Source: Candidatus Amulumruptor caecigallinarius
GTDB lineage: Bacteria; Bacteroidota; Bacteroidia; Bacteroidales; Muribaculaceae
Length of the DNA stretch: 64,000 bases
Assembly (NCBI GenBank): GCA_023665605.1
Contig: JAMPDP010000003.1
Location: 1-64,000 of the forward strand
Reading direction: 5' to 3'
The notes beneath the pieces were generated by a model. The model did not search any database. It had not been told where the DNA came from and saw only the letters and a program-made list of their open reading frames with translations. The translations under genes were made by a program, and so were the position numbers. This document shows, one piece after another, positions 34,144 through 43,353 of the stretch. Numbering within the stretch: position 1 is the stretch's first letter; the number at the start of each line of letters is the position of its first letter.

Positions 34144-35126
34144 TATTTTAATAAGTTTTTTTTCCCGACAAAATACGGTATAAATTTATTACATATAGGA
34201 ATTAATATTGCAGTAATCGCGATTGTTAAAATAGTAATAACATAATCTTTGTGGCTAACATAATCCGGAATTAAAACAAATAACGGCCGATACACCAAAT
34301 GGTGAGTTGCTAACGGGATCATAGAAAAACGACCGTAAAATACCAGAAAGGGTATTGTTTTTATACTTTTACATAGCAATAACACCGACATAACTCCACA
34401 GAGTGTGACCAAAAGAATAATATAATAATTACCAATGATACGATTATCTCTGAACCCGACATGAATATCGCCGGCATATATCAATGTCAAGTATAGAATC
34501 GTATATAACACGATTGCTATTGGAAGATTGTATTTGTCATATTTATTGGGTTTTAAGATTGATGATTTTTTTAGAAGTGTCCCAACATAAAAGAAAGGTA
34601 AAGCTGTTAATGAAGTATCAAGCATACACGGTACAAAAAGATTGTTAACACCCAGATATGCGCCAAGAGATCCTATGGCTACAACTATAATTGCTCGAAA
34701 GAGTTCATGCTTGACAACCAAAGAGATTAAATGGAATATCAAGGTACACCAAAAAAGACTAAGCACAAACCAAATTGGGCCATTAAAATATTGACGTTGT
34801 GTGAAAATATCCATTATCCCTGTCGCACCTGCCTGAATTAATCCCGGAATGGCATAATTGCATAAGTAAAAAAAGAGATATGCAGAGATATAGAAAAATA
34901 AAAATGGGATAAGAAGTCTATTAATCTTATCTTTTGTGAACAAGATTGTCCGATCTGACTCTTTATAGAACATCCCTGAAATCAGATAATACAAAGGAAG
35001 CATATAAACGCCAAAACCAGGTATGGGTATATTCACCCCTATATGTCCGCAAATGATTAAAAGTATGCAGATTCCTTTGGCAAGATCGATGAATTCAATC
35101 CTATGTTTTGTTATAGCTTTAGTCAT
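34143..35126 (-). CDS. Membrane acyltransferase (acyltransferase 3 family)
   Basis: A roughly ten-helix membrane O-acyltransferase (327 aa). The family signature at the start, RIEFIDLAKGICILLIICGHIG, includes the conserved His. It would acetylate or otherwise acylate a sugar of the repeat unit from the cytoplasmic side. The gene is clearly AT-rich compared with its neighbours (A/T-filled codons throughout), which suggests later acquisition. It lies 5 nt after the Wzy-like gene. Confidence 0.85.
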   Translation of the reverse strand: MTKAITKHRIEFIDLAKGICILLIICGHIGVNIPIPGFGVYMLPLYYLISGMFYKESDRTILFTKDKINRLLIPFLFFYISAYLFFYLCNYAIPGLIQAGATGIMDIFTQRQYFNGPIWFVLSLFWCTLIFHLISLVVKHELFRAIIVVAIGSLGAYLGVNNLFVPCMLDTSLTALPFFYVGTLLKKSSILKPNKYDKYNLPIAIVLYTILYLTLIYAGDIHVGFRDNRIIGNYYIILLVTLCGVMSVLLLCKSIKTIPFLVFYGRFSMIPLATHHLVYRPLFVLIPDYVSHKDYVITILTIAITAILIPICNKFIPYFVGKKNLLK

Positions 35127-35131
35127 AGGAA

Positions 35132-36448
35132 TTAGTCAACCATTTGTTGCTGTCTCAGCCCTTGTTGTGCATCAGGTTCTTCTCCAGAATACTTATTATA
35201 GTCATCCGACAGAATCTGATACTTTGAGAAATATCTTGTAGCCATCAGAATAAAGAGTAAGCCCCAACTGTATGCAATATTACCTAATCCGCCACCAACA
35301 CCGAGAAGAAACATTATGGTGGCAATTGAAAAGAAACGGATACAACAACAGAACACTATCAAAAAACCCAAAAGGCAAGCAATAAAACCGTAATCATCGA
35401 TTTCCCCATATTGTCTTAATTGGGGTGCATATGCGAATTGCCGACTATAATCACATCCATGCCCAACCCAAAAGACTTCTTTGTTTAGGTTTTCGGAAAA
35501 GTTTGCTATTGTGTTTATGGTAGGTGCAACGCGCACAGCTGCAGACGTGTCAGCGTCTTTCACCTCTTTAGGGTCAAGGGTGGTAACGGCTTCTGCTGTT
35601 GCTTGCATTCTTTGAAAAGCCTCAATCTCACTATCACGGAGAATAATAAAAGCCACAACTAACAGAGGAGCTGTGAGCAAAGTCCAATAACCCTTGAGAA
35701 AATACAATGACACCAATGCTATCACAACAAAGGCTGTGCCTGAACCAATGGTAGCCAAGCTCCATAAAGCAGCAATTGTCACCCATCGGTGCTCCTGATT
35801 GAACACGGTAGCGATACTAAGTTTCTGCCCTGTTAGATATTCGTTACATTTAAGGTAGGCATAGTAAAGTACTCCGACGGACCGTGCGAATGAGGATGGC
35901 TCGTAACTAAGTGAGTTTACTCTGAACTGCGAGCCTTCAGTAAACAACCATTGAACCATGTTCAATGGAGGGAAATACCAGACACCTAATACCAGCAATA
36001 TTTGTTGAGCTACGCAAAATCCCGCTAACACCCATATAAATCGTCTGAGAAATACAATGAACCAATCAATGGTGAATATATGTCGGTCATAGATCAGGGT
36101 GTACAGAGTCATGAATGTTATAACAAACATTGCGTTGTAGAACACTGTAGAAGCTCTGAACGTCATTGGATGAAGCACATAGGAAGTAAAGAACACCCAA
36201 AGCCAATACAGCGATCCACATATCACTGACGGGTTAAGGTGGAAATTGGCGATTAAGAACAAAGGCAAGATTGCCATGGTAGCTACCTTGACGGGACTCA
36301 CCCCTGCACGAGACTCAAGTGGGATATACTGGATGACCATAATCACCAGAACATATGCCGCGAAGTTTCGCAGATTGTAGTTTCGCGCCTGGAAAAATCC
36401 GCCTATAAAGCGTAATATCGAACAAAATATTTCAGGAATGCTTGGCAT
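35132..36448 (-). CDS. Wzy-like O-antigen/capsule polymerase
   Basis: A 438-aa polytopic membrane protein with about ten helices and a large periplasmic loop. The motif SLSYEPSSFARSVGVLYYA (about 180-200) resembles the EPS/REPS segment found in Bacteroidetes and Streptococcus polymerases. Wzy joins flipped repeat units in the periplasm, using undecaprenyl-PP-linked chains. ATG at 36448 is chosen; the upstream ATG at 36490 would place 14 more residues inside the previous gene. Either way it overlaps that gene (17 nt). Wzy sequences are poorly conserved, so the call rests on topology, the EPS motif and the presence of a Wzx flippase. Confidence 0.75.
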   Translation of the reverse strand: MPSIPEIFCSILRFIGGFFQARNYNLRNFAAYVLVIMVIQYIPLESRAGVSPVKVATMAILPLFLIANFHLNPSVICGSLYWLWVFFTSYVLHPMTFRASTVFYNAMFVITFMTLYTLIYDRHIFTIDWFIVFLRRFIWVLAGFCVAQQILLVLGVWYFPPLNMVQWLFTEGSQFRVNSLSYEPSSFARSVGVLYYAYLKCNEYLTGQKLSIATVFNQEHRWVTIAALWSLATIGSGTAFVVIALVSLYFLKGYWTLLTAPLLVVAFIILRDSEIEAFQRMQATAEAVTTLDPKEVKDADTSAAVRVAPTINTIANFSENLNKEVFWVGHGCDYSRQFAYAPQLRQYGEIDDYGFIACLLGFLIVFCCCIRFFSIATIMFLLGVGGGLGNIAYSWGLLFILMATRYFSKYQILSDDYNKYSGEEPDAQQGLRQQQMVD

Positions 36449-37523
36449 CGTTGGTTTCTGTAATTGTAGATTTAGAATGTTTGGTGACAATGCCGAGAGA
36501 GAGAGGGAAGCGATGACGCAACCATTCTGCTACGAAATATTCTACAGCCATGATAACACAGAACGTAGCAAATGAGAGCCATCCGCTACCGGTGGCTATG
36601 TGGCCCGTAATTCTGAGTGCTATGATATTTGCAATTACAATAAGGATACTATAATGTGTCACCATAAGAGCCATGCTGTTACGGCCCCAGTAATCAAGCA
36701 AGCGAAGAACCGGTGATGTTTCAAGAGTCATGAAAAGAACGATGAAGCCGGCAGGGATCACATTAGGAGCCAACCAGTTCCAAAGAAATCCCGCATTAAA
36801 GGGGAGCAAGAAAGTAAAGAACCAGCCGAGCCACAGCCCCAGAAGTCCAAGGACGATAAGGAGCCAGCGCGAACGATTCGGTAATTTCCACATTGAACTC
36901 ATCCGCCCATATGCGAAACCGCACACCAGTCCAACATAAGCATTTATAACCGAACCAATCAGCGAATTAGCGGTGTGCATCATGTGCCGTGCCTCTGCGT
37001 CCATGCCGGAAGTTATGTGGTTGATTAGCTTAGCATCAACAATTATAACGTAATAGAGCAAAACCAGAGACAGTCCAACAACCCACCAACGCCGAGAACC
37101 GCGAATCCACCACCACAGAATCTGTCCACCGAACAGTGCCGGAAGGAACCACAGCGTGCCAATACCTCTAAGACAAAGGCTCTTGAAGATGTCTCGCATT
37201 ATGATATACGAATCATAATGGCCAATCGCCCAAAACATCACGTCAAACGCCAGTATTATTATGGTCCACACAACATATGGCACGCCCAGTTGATGCCACA
37301 GACGTTTTATTCGTGCTCTAAATGACGGCTGGCGCGGCTTCATCGAGTCTACCCACCCTGCCGTCACATAGAACGTGGTAATCATGAACGTGCCTATGTA
37401 CACGTTGATTAGACCCGGTATAAGGCCTGTGCCGAAATGCAGCAGCACGATGCAAATGATGGCAAGCCCCTTGGTAATGTCAAGGTAGCGAGCCCGTTTA
37501 TGTAGAGCCGGAGTGGGGGTCAT
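36432..37523 (-). CDS. Membrane acyltransferase (acyltransferase 3 family)
   Basis: A second acyltransferase-3 protein in the operon (363 aa, about ten helices). The conserved opening RARYLDITKGLAIICIVLLHFG carries the catalytic-type His. It is not a close copy of the one at 34143: base composition differs and only the family motif is shared. ATG at 37523 overlaps the upstream GT2 stop (ATGA). The extension to 37619 lies within that GT2. It probably acylates another position of the repeat unit. Confidence 0.85.
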   Translation of the reverse strand: MTPTPALHKRARYLDITKGLAIICIVLLHFGTGLIPGLINVYIGTFMITTFYVTAGWVDSMKPRQPSFRARIKRLWHQLGVPYVVWTIIILAFDVMFWAIGHYDSYIIMRDIFKSLCLRGIGTLWFLPALFGGQILWWWIRGSRRWWVVGLSLVLLYYVIIVDAKLINHITSGMDAEARHMMHTANSLIGSVINAYVGLVCGFAYGRMSSMWKLPNRSRWLLIVLGLLGLWLGWFFTFLLPFNAGFLWNWLAPNVIPAGFIVLFMTLETSPVLRLLDYWGRNSMALMVTHYSILIVIANIIALRITGHIATGSGWLSFATFCVIMAVEYFVAEWLRHRFPLSLGIVTKHSKSTITETNDAKHS

Positions 37524-38374
37524 CGGTGAAGCAAACGTCTGAAGGTTACTCCGTAAGTTAGCAATGCTGTGTAAGTACGCATGGACAAAGTTGCGGCAAT
37601 GCGTCCGGCAAGTGGCCAACCGCTATAGTGCTTTATGAAATATATGCGTGAACTGCACCAATGTCGGAAGCGAGGCCGGGGATCGCCCTTTGCGGAGGGG
37701 ATGTGGCGATGGATGGCTGTGAGAGTGGCATCGTAACGCATCTTAAACCTGATGTGCTCAACTTGCTTTGAAAGTATGGCCTCTTCACAATAGAGGAACG
37801 GCACCGGGTCAAACATCCCTATTGACCGCAGGAAGTCAGCGCGTAGCATCAGGCATGAACCGCTCACTTTGTGGCAATCATGGCTCTGGGCAGGCTGGTC
37901 TATGAAATTTGTTCTCCTTCGAAAGAAGAGCTCTCCAATCCATGACAATGATGATGTCCAGTTTCCATCAGGCCTCATCGGATTCTGGTCATGCCCGTCA
38001 GGGCCGACTATGCGCGAAGCTGCCACAGCATATTCCGGTGATGAGAACAGCACCTTCCTCAACGTCGCTACATAGTCCTTATCAGGAAACTCCATGTCCG
38101 GATTGGCTATCATAACAGCATCGCAGCCCAGCTCCAGCGCGGCTTGGATGCCGATATTGTTTCCTGCATTATAGCCTCGGTTTTGGGCAGACGCTATCAT
38201 CCGGACTCCCTCACACTTACAGAGCTCTTCAAGAGCAGCCTTGTCAGACTGTTCTGAAGCATTGTCAACGACAATTATAATCGAATTTGCCGCATCACTC
38301 TGTGCTTTTAGCATAGGAAGGCACTTGGCCACGTCTGTGGACGAGTTATAGTTGAGGATTACAATTCCGGTCAT
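37520..38374 (-). CDS. GT2 family glycosyltransferase (rhamnosyltransferase-like)
   Basis: A 284-aa GT-A transferase. It begins TGIVILNYNSSTDVAKCL, carries the DxD-like NPDMEFPDKDYVATL (about 90-95), and later has SCLMLRADFLRSIGMFD followed by PFLYCEEAILS, a combination typical of WbbL/rhamnosyltransferase-like GT2 enzymes. Donor sugar not proven. It lies 8 nt after the HAD-type gene and overlaps the acyltransferase downstream by 4 nt. Confidence 0.87.
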   Translation of the reverse strand: MTGIVILNYNSSTDVAKCLPMLKAQSDAANSIIIVVDNASEQSDKAALEELCKCEGVRMIASAQNRGYNAGNNIGIQAALELGCDAVMIANPDMEFPDKDYVATLRKVLFSSPEYAVAASRIVGPDGHDQNPMRPDGNWTSSLSWIGELFFRRRTNFIDQPAQSHDCHKVSGSCLMLRADFLRSIGMFDPVPFLYCEEAILSKQVEHIRFKMRYDATLTAIHRHIPSAKGDPRPRFRHWCSSRIYFIKHYSGWPLAGRIAATLSMRTYTALLTYGVTFRRLLHR

Positions 38375-38382
38375 GGCTGCAA

Positions 38383-40266
38383 TCAGCGTAGGTCGCGGTA
38401 GATGCGGTATAACTTGGCTCGCAAGGCAAATGCACGGCGATGCATACTCCAGAGCGAAGATGCAATCCTGCGAGGTGCGGAGATGTGGAGTGAGGCCTTG
38501 TCAAAGCCCGTCACGTCATGCTTACCTGTGAGGCACATCATAATCGTTTCGCCTGCTGAGAGCCGGCGCACTATCTGGCGATCATCAAAACCGCCGAGCG
38601 AAGCCAAGGGTGAGATGTCAATGTCAGCATACTCTATCATGAAAAGCGAACGCAGCGAACGCATCATCCAACTAAAGAAAGCGGCTTCGGATGGCAAACC
38701 CTGAGCGGCCAGCGTATGGCAGATGTGGCTGCACACTGCCGCATTAATATCTGCCACGTCAGTAACGCGCTGAGACACCGGCTTGCCGTTTCCCACCGGC
38801 TCCACGATGCCATTGGATGCCATTTTGTATGATGCGGTGGACTCCAACGGACATGCGCAGAAATAGGCTTCAATGGAGGCTGTGGCCGAAACACCCGGGG
38901 CTATGTCCATTCGCTCTACATAAGTGTCATATGCTCCGGCTGAAGGTGGCAGCATATCAGGACGTGCCCCGAAGTAATAGGTAAACACCTGCGGCAATCC
39001 CATTCGTGAAAGTATTGCATTTAGCATCAATCGAGAAGATCCGAACCATCCCACATCGACCATTGCGGCAGGTTCGCCGTCATCAAAACCCTCCTGCCTC
39101 AGATACTGTTGAAACAGTCGGGATTGTTCGTCAAACTCACTGAAGATAGCATGGTGCACCTCTGAGTCGACGAACAGCAAATCGAGCCATTTTTCAGCCT
39201 CAGCATCCGTGCGGATCACGGCATTGGTCAAGCCAAGCGCAAACCGCTGATTGAGCTGCGAACAGGATGTGCCTAAATATGCAAGGATATCGTCGGGGCG
39301 CCGGCCGCGAAGGGTGTGACCATCTATGATGCGGAGAAGGTCTTGTTTGGTAGCACCGGCAAGGAATGGGGGAAGTAACGACTTGCGTGATGCGTAAAGA
39401 TATCGGAGTTCGAGTCCGGGATGCGGGAGTGCCTCTGCGATACGACTGAGTAACCATCCGTCACGATTGATGAAGTATAGGCGTCGCAAGCCTCGACGGC
39501 TTGCAGACTCAATGACGTGAGCTACATATGCAATCATCGCAGGTGCCACAAAATCAGCCGCAAAACGTACATCGGGGGTATCGCCCAACTTCAAACGCGC
39601 CAAACGTGATGCCGCTGCAAGCAGGCTGAGCTCTGTGGCATGAGCTTCCGTTTTGGCGGATGTGACAATCGCTTGTTCTGTAGACGTGAAACTTGAGCTA
39701 ACGAGTTTGGCTTTGGCACCGGCTGCCCTTGCCATATGCACGTCGCTGTGCGGATTGTCTCCATAGTGAACTACGATCTTCACATCTTTGCCAAATACCT
39801 TCTTAAAGAGCGCACCCCCGACATCTTTGCGCGCCCCCTCTTCACAAGAGACATACAACGCGTCTCCCGGCATCATAAGTCCCTCGCGTGTGAGAATCTC
39901 ACGGAGGAGTGTCGATGGAAGATACATATCGCTTACGAAAGCAATCGCATCTCCGGCAGCGCGGTGACTAGCTATGATGTCGGCCACTGACGGGTTAGCG
40001 GTGAGCTGAGCACCCTCCTCTGCCATTTCAGCCTTAGCAAGGGTATCTGCATTGTAGGGATAGAAGGAATCCGCACCTTCAGCGGTATATATATCTGCTA
40101 TCGTAGGGCCAGAATGAGCATCGGCATAGCGGCGCCAGATAACGAATGCTCGTTGCATTGCCGTGTCATCGGGCCACAGGCGTTTCGCCATCATACGCCA
40201 GACATTAACAGGCTCACCGCACCGACGCAGCAAAGCAGTGTCGAATATGTCGAAACTCGCTGTCAT
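38383..40266 (-). CDS. HAD-superfamily protein with large uncharacterised C-terminus
   Basis: The N-terminal about 205 residues form a HAD-like hydrolase domain: motif I SFDIFDTALLRR (Asp6, Asp9), motif II AFVSDMYLPSTLL and motif III/IV VHYGDNPHSDVHMARAAGA. The following about 420 residues match no domain I can name. They include recurring segments such as RRLYFINRDGWLLSRI and AAMVDVGWFGSSR. The plan resembles COG5610-type proteins of polysaccharide clusters. It may dephosphorylate a sugar or glycan and transfer a group through the second domain, which is speculative. It overlaps the upstream GT4 stop (TAATG). Confidence 0.7.
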   Translation of the reverse strand: MTASFDIFDTALLRRCGEPVNVWRMMAKRLWPDDTAMQRAFVIWRRYADAHSGPTIADIYTAEGADSFYPYNADTLAKAEMAEEGAQLTANPSVADIIASHRAAGDAIAFVSDMYLPSTLLREILTREGLMMPGDALYVSCEEGARKDVGGALFKKVFGKDVKIVVHYGDNPHSDVHMARAAGAKAKLVSSSFTSTEQAIVTSAKTEAHATELSLLAAASRLARLKLGDTPDVRFAADFVAPAMIAYVAHVIESASRRGLRRLYFINRDGWLLSRIAEALPHPGLELRYLYASRKSLLPPFLAGATKQDLLRIIDGHTLRGRRPDDILAYLGTSCSQLNQRFALGLTNAVIRTDAEAEKWLDLLFVDSEVHHAIFSEFDEQSRLFQQYLRQEGFDDGEPAAMVDVGWFGSSRLMLNAILSRMGLPQVFTYYFGARPDMLPPSAGAYDTYVERMDIAPGVSATASIEAYFCACPLESTASYKMASNGIVEPVGNGKPVSQRVTDVADINAAVCSHICHTLAAQGLPSEAAFFSWMMRSLRSLFMIEYADIDISPLASLGGFDDRQIVRRLSAGETIMMCLTGKHDVTGFDKASLHISAPRRIASSLWSMHRRAFALRAKLYRIYRDLR

Positions 40267-41369
40267 TAGTTTATGCCAAGTGCCTCCTTGAAGAGTTGGT
40301 ATGAGCGGTCAGGACTGAACCTGCGAATATCGTCAGAGGCACGTTTTGCCAACGTGATTCGCAATTCCGAGTCGGTTAGAAGCCTGACGATGTTAGTGGC
40401 AAGAGCCTTGGAGTCACCCACGGGGCTGACAAGAGCATTTATGCCGGGACGCGCCATCTCCAGATAACCTTTGCAATCGGTGCACGCCACCGCTGCCCCA
40501 CATATCATAGCTTCGCCTACTGTAAGCCCCCATCCCTCGGTACGGCTCGTGCCGATAAACACTGTGGCTCGGTTGAGAATGTCACAGACCTGAGCACGTG
40601 TGGCATTGCGTGTATAGTTTACGCGTGTCGCAAGGTCAGAACCGAGAGATGCAATGATATCATCGGGACGAGATGGTGCTCCGAACAGCTCAATCTGTAA
40701 GTTAGGAACCTGTTGAGCAACCAGGCGCAGAGCCTCCATGCCGGTTGAACAATCCTTTCGCGGCATCTGATGCCAGAGCATTGCTACCACCGGAACAGAA
40801 CGTGCTGCGGGCGGGTTAACCAATTGCAAATTAGCGAAGTCGAAGCTGTTAGGCACCAGTTCTGACATCTCGCCATACTGAAAGCGGAGCATATCCTGCA
40901 ACCAGTGTGACACTGTCACTTTATTCAGACACATATGATATGTGTCATCAACAATTTCACGCAAACCGGTACCCCAATCCTCACGATCCTGGATGAAGTA
41001 ATACTTCAGCGCAGGCTCCAGAGGATACTTTTCAAGGTAATCAGCAGTATAAGGTGATGTGGCTATGTAGCGGTCGGCACCTTTAGGCACATGCCGGTAA
41101 TTAAGCGACAGTGTGTGCCGCTCTTTCAGTTTTCGGCTCAGAGTTGGAAGCCAACGGCGGCACGAATACCCTTGAATCAGACGCTGCGCCATGCGTAAAA
41201 TGCCTGTAACCTTGTATTTGGGTGTCTTACGGGCAAAGTAGATGCTGCCTGCGTAACATGCCGTCACATCATGTCCTTCATCAGCCAACTGTGAGAGATA
41301 CTCCAAGAGAACCTTGTAGCCTCCTACAGGACCATCGGCAACGCCTGGGAACAGCGCAACAATCTTCAT
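40266..41369 (-). CDS. GT4 family glycosyltransferase
   Basis: A 367-aa GT-B fold enzyme. Key segments are the glycine-rich acceptor loop DGPVGGYKVLLEYL at the N-terminus, and TSRTEGWGLTVGEAMICGAAV with the E-x7-E motif near 275-285, followed by LVSPVGDSKALATNIV. This is typical of capsule repeat-unit assembly. It overlaps the GT2 gene upstream by ATGA and the HAD gene by TAATG. Confidence 0.88.
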   Translation of the reverse strand: MKIVALFPGVADGPVGGYKVLLEYLSQLADEGHDVTACYAGSIYFARKTPKYKVTGILRMAQRLIQGYSCRRWLPTLSRKLKERHTLSLNYRHVPKGADRYIATSPYTADYLEKYPLEPALKYYFIQDREDWGTGLREIVDDTYHMCLNKVTVSHWLQDMLRFQYGEMSELVPNSFDFANLQLVNPPAARSVPVVAMLWHQMPRKDCSTGMEALRLVAQQVPNLQIELFGAPSRPDDIIASLGSDLATRVNYTRNATRAQVCDILNRATVFIGTSRTEGWGLTVGEAMICGAAVACTDCKGYLEMARPGINALVSPVGDSKALATNIVRLLTDSELRITLAKRASDDIRRFSPDRSYQLFKEALGIN

Positions 41370-42409
41370 CGTAATGTCATCAGCTTAATGGCTACCGATA
41401 TCAGACCCAGTCCGACAAGATGGCCGAGCAAAGCAACTGAACGATACGGGTAATTCACCTTCAAGAATTGGCTTCCGTAGAGCCTGCGTGCTTTTCGGAG
41501 CATTTCACGCGCTGCAACCGTGTCACCCGCAGTCGCAAGGGCCTTGGACTCTACTACCGAGCGGATTATCGGACTACACCGTCCATCGCCATATAGACGG
41601 GTGATTGTTGCGCCGGGAGTGTAGCGAGAAAAAAGTTTCAGGTATTCAACCCCATTGAGGAACGCCCGCTCCAACGGATATAGTGATAGCGTGATGTTAA
41701 TGTCACGTGATATATCAAACTTCACCCCAAAGCGTCTCTCCAGAGCGCCATATCCTCGGCGCAATGCTTCTATCTTATTTTCTATCTCACTTTTATTGAG
41801 CTGATACCGTCGGGTTCCATCATTGTAATAATGATAACCGTCGAAGGGGAGGTCAACAATCTCGCGAGCGTGTGCCCACACTGCAAGATTAAACTCTGTG
41901 TCTTCACCAAAGCGTACTCCCGGAGGGAACCTCAAGCCGCCCTCCTTAATCATATACGCTCGGTATATCTTACCCCAGATTGCAGTGCCTTGGAGGGAAC
42001 GCCCCACGGTGTCTGCATATTCAGCAATTTCACTGTCAATCCAACGGTGTGCCCGGCCGGAAGGAGAACACTCAATGATGTCAGCTGCCCCTGCGGCATT
42101 AACAAGCGTGGAGATGAAGTCAGAATCTATCGTGTCATCGGCATCAATGAAACAGAGGTATTCGCCTGCTGCATGTTCTATGCCGGCATTACGTGCCATG
42201 CTGACTCCCTGGTTTGGTTGAGTCAACACACATACCCGGTCATCGCTTGCGACATATTCTTCCAGAACCTGCGCTGAGCCATCGGTGGAGCCGTCATTAA
42301 CGCATATCAGCTCAAAGTCTCTGAAACTTTGTGCAAGGATGGAGTCAAGGCACTCGCGAAGACGCTCCTGCTTGTTGTAAACAGGGACAATGACGGAAAC
42401 CTTCGTCAT
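41366..42409 (-). CDS. GT2 family glycosyltransferase
   Basis: A 347-aa GT-A enzyme of the EpsJ/WaaE-like group. It starts MTKVSVIVPVYNKQERLREC, with the nucleotide-site Asp in LICVNDGSTDGS and the metal-site CFIDADDTIDSDF (about 88-93). ATG at 42409 fits; an in-frame start at 42451 would lie in the upstream GT8. The C-terminal about 100 residues are basic and amphipathic and probably membrane-associated. Overlaps both neighbours by 4 nt. Confidence 0.9.
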   Translation of the reverse strand: MTKVSVIVPVYNKQERLRECLDSILAQSFRDFELICVNDGSTDGSAQVLEEYVASDDRVCVLTQPNQGVSMARNAGIEHAAGEYLCFIDADDTIDSDFISTLVNAAGAADIIECSPSGRAHRWIDSEIAEYADTVGRSLQGTAIWGKIYRAYMIKEGGLRFPPGVRFGEDTEFNLAVWAHAREIVDLPFDGYHYYNDGTRRYQLNKSEIENKIEALRRGYGALERRFGVKFDISRDINITLSLYPLERAFLNGVEYLKLFSRYTPGATITRLYGDGRCSPIIRSVVESKALATAGDTVAAREMLRKARRLYGSQFLKVNYPYRSVALLGHLVGLGLISVAIKLMTLR

Positions 42410-43353
42410 ACGATATAATATTGCGGACGTTTTTTCAGTCCGATGCTCCACAATGCATTAAGAGTTAGGATGCGGAGCTTCAGACTCAGTGGCACCTTAC
42501 GGTCTATCGGTGCATCCGCCCACAACGAACGGTGTCGCACCTCATGCCAGAGATTATAGAATGGGTGCCGGATCATCACCCAAGGCTGCCACGGCTTGGG
42601 CAGGTATTCGTAATGGATAATGAGCCTTTCGGGATGAGCAGCCTCGGCTGCTATCTCAGCTTCCATCTCCGGCGCAATGTATTGTTCGGCATGGTCCGTG
42701 CGCAAAAAGGCAGTGAGCATATTCCAGCGCAACGGCAATCTCTTGACCTTGTCACCAACCACAATATTGAGCAGATCTTGATCATGAAACTTGATGCGCT
42801 CAGGTTCTTCACGCATCAGCTTAAAACACTTCCGCGCAACATCCTGACGTCGGAATGCCTCAACATCAATCAGCATCATGCCGGAATTAAAGTAACTGGT
42901 AGAGATTCCAAGCCGTTCACTGCCTTCAACATAGAAACTATCAGTCACCACACCGCAAAAAGCTCCATCTAAAGGCGTATCCCATAACTCTCGGAGGTCT
43001 GTATTAACGATAATGTCACAATCAAGGTATATGACTCTCTCCACGTAATTAGGTAACAATTCCGCACATGCAACCCTATAATAGGCTGCCGTGGTCACAT
43101 GATCACCATCTCTTACTATACAATGGCGGAATACATTCTGTGACGGTGTGATGAGTGAAATTTCACATCCATATGTATCTGACAGAAGGCGAAATCTATT
43201 TTGGGTTGCCCCACTAAGACCGTCGGTAAGCAGATAAACTGCTATTTGATTCTGCCTGTTAGACTCCAGTAGGGATGTAAGCATTATCCCACAATAAGCG
43301 GAATATCGTTCATCACAGGCACAAAGTATGTTAATACACTCGGCCTTTTTCAT
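42406..43353 (-). CDS. GT8 family glycosyltransferase
   Basis: A retaining GT-A transferase like lipopolysaccharide galactosyl/glucosyltransferases (RfaI/RfaJ, 315 aa). The opening INILCACDERYSAYCGIML and the metal-binding DxD in RVIYLDCDIIVNTDLRELWD (about 100-105) are diagnostic, with HxxxxxD-type NSGMMLIDVEAFR and KFHDQDLLN later. It usually transfers Glc or Gal from UDP-sugar. ATG at 43353 overlaps the upstream GT2 stop by 4 nt. Confidence 0.9.
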   Translation of the reverse strand: MKKAECINILCACDERYSAYCGIMLTSLLESNRQNQIAVYLLTDGLSGATQNRFRLLSDTYGCEISLITPSQNVFRHCIVRDGDHVTTAAYYRVACAELLPNYVERVIYLDCDIIVNTDLRELWDTPLDGAFCGVVTDSFYVEGSERLGISTSYFNSGMMLIDVEAFRRQDVARKCFKLMREEPERIKFHDQDLLNIVVGDKVKRLPLRWNMLTAFLRTDHAEQYIAPEMEAEIAAEAAHPERLIIHYEYLPKPWQPWVMIRHPFYNLWHEVRHRSLWADAPIDRKVPLSLKLRILTLNALWSIGLKKRPQYYIV

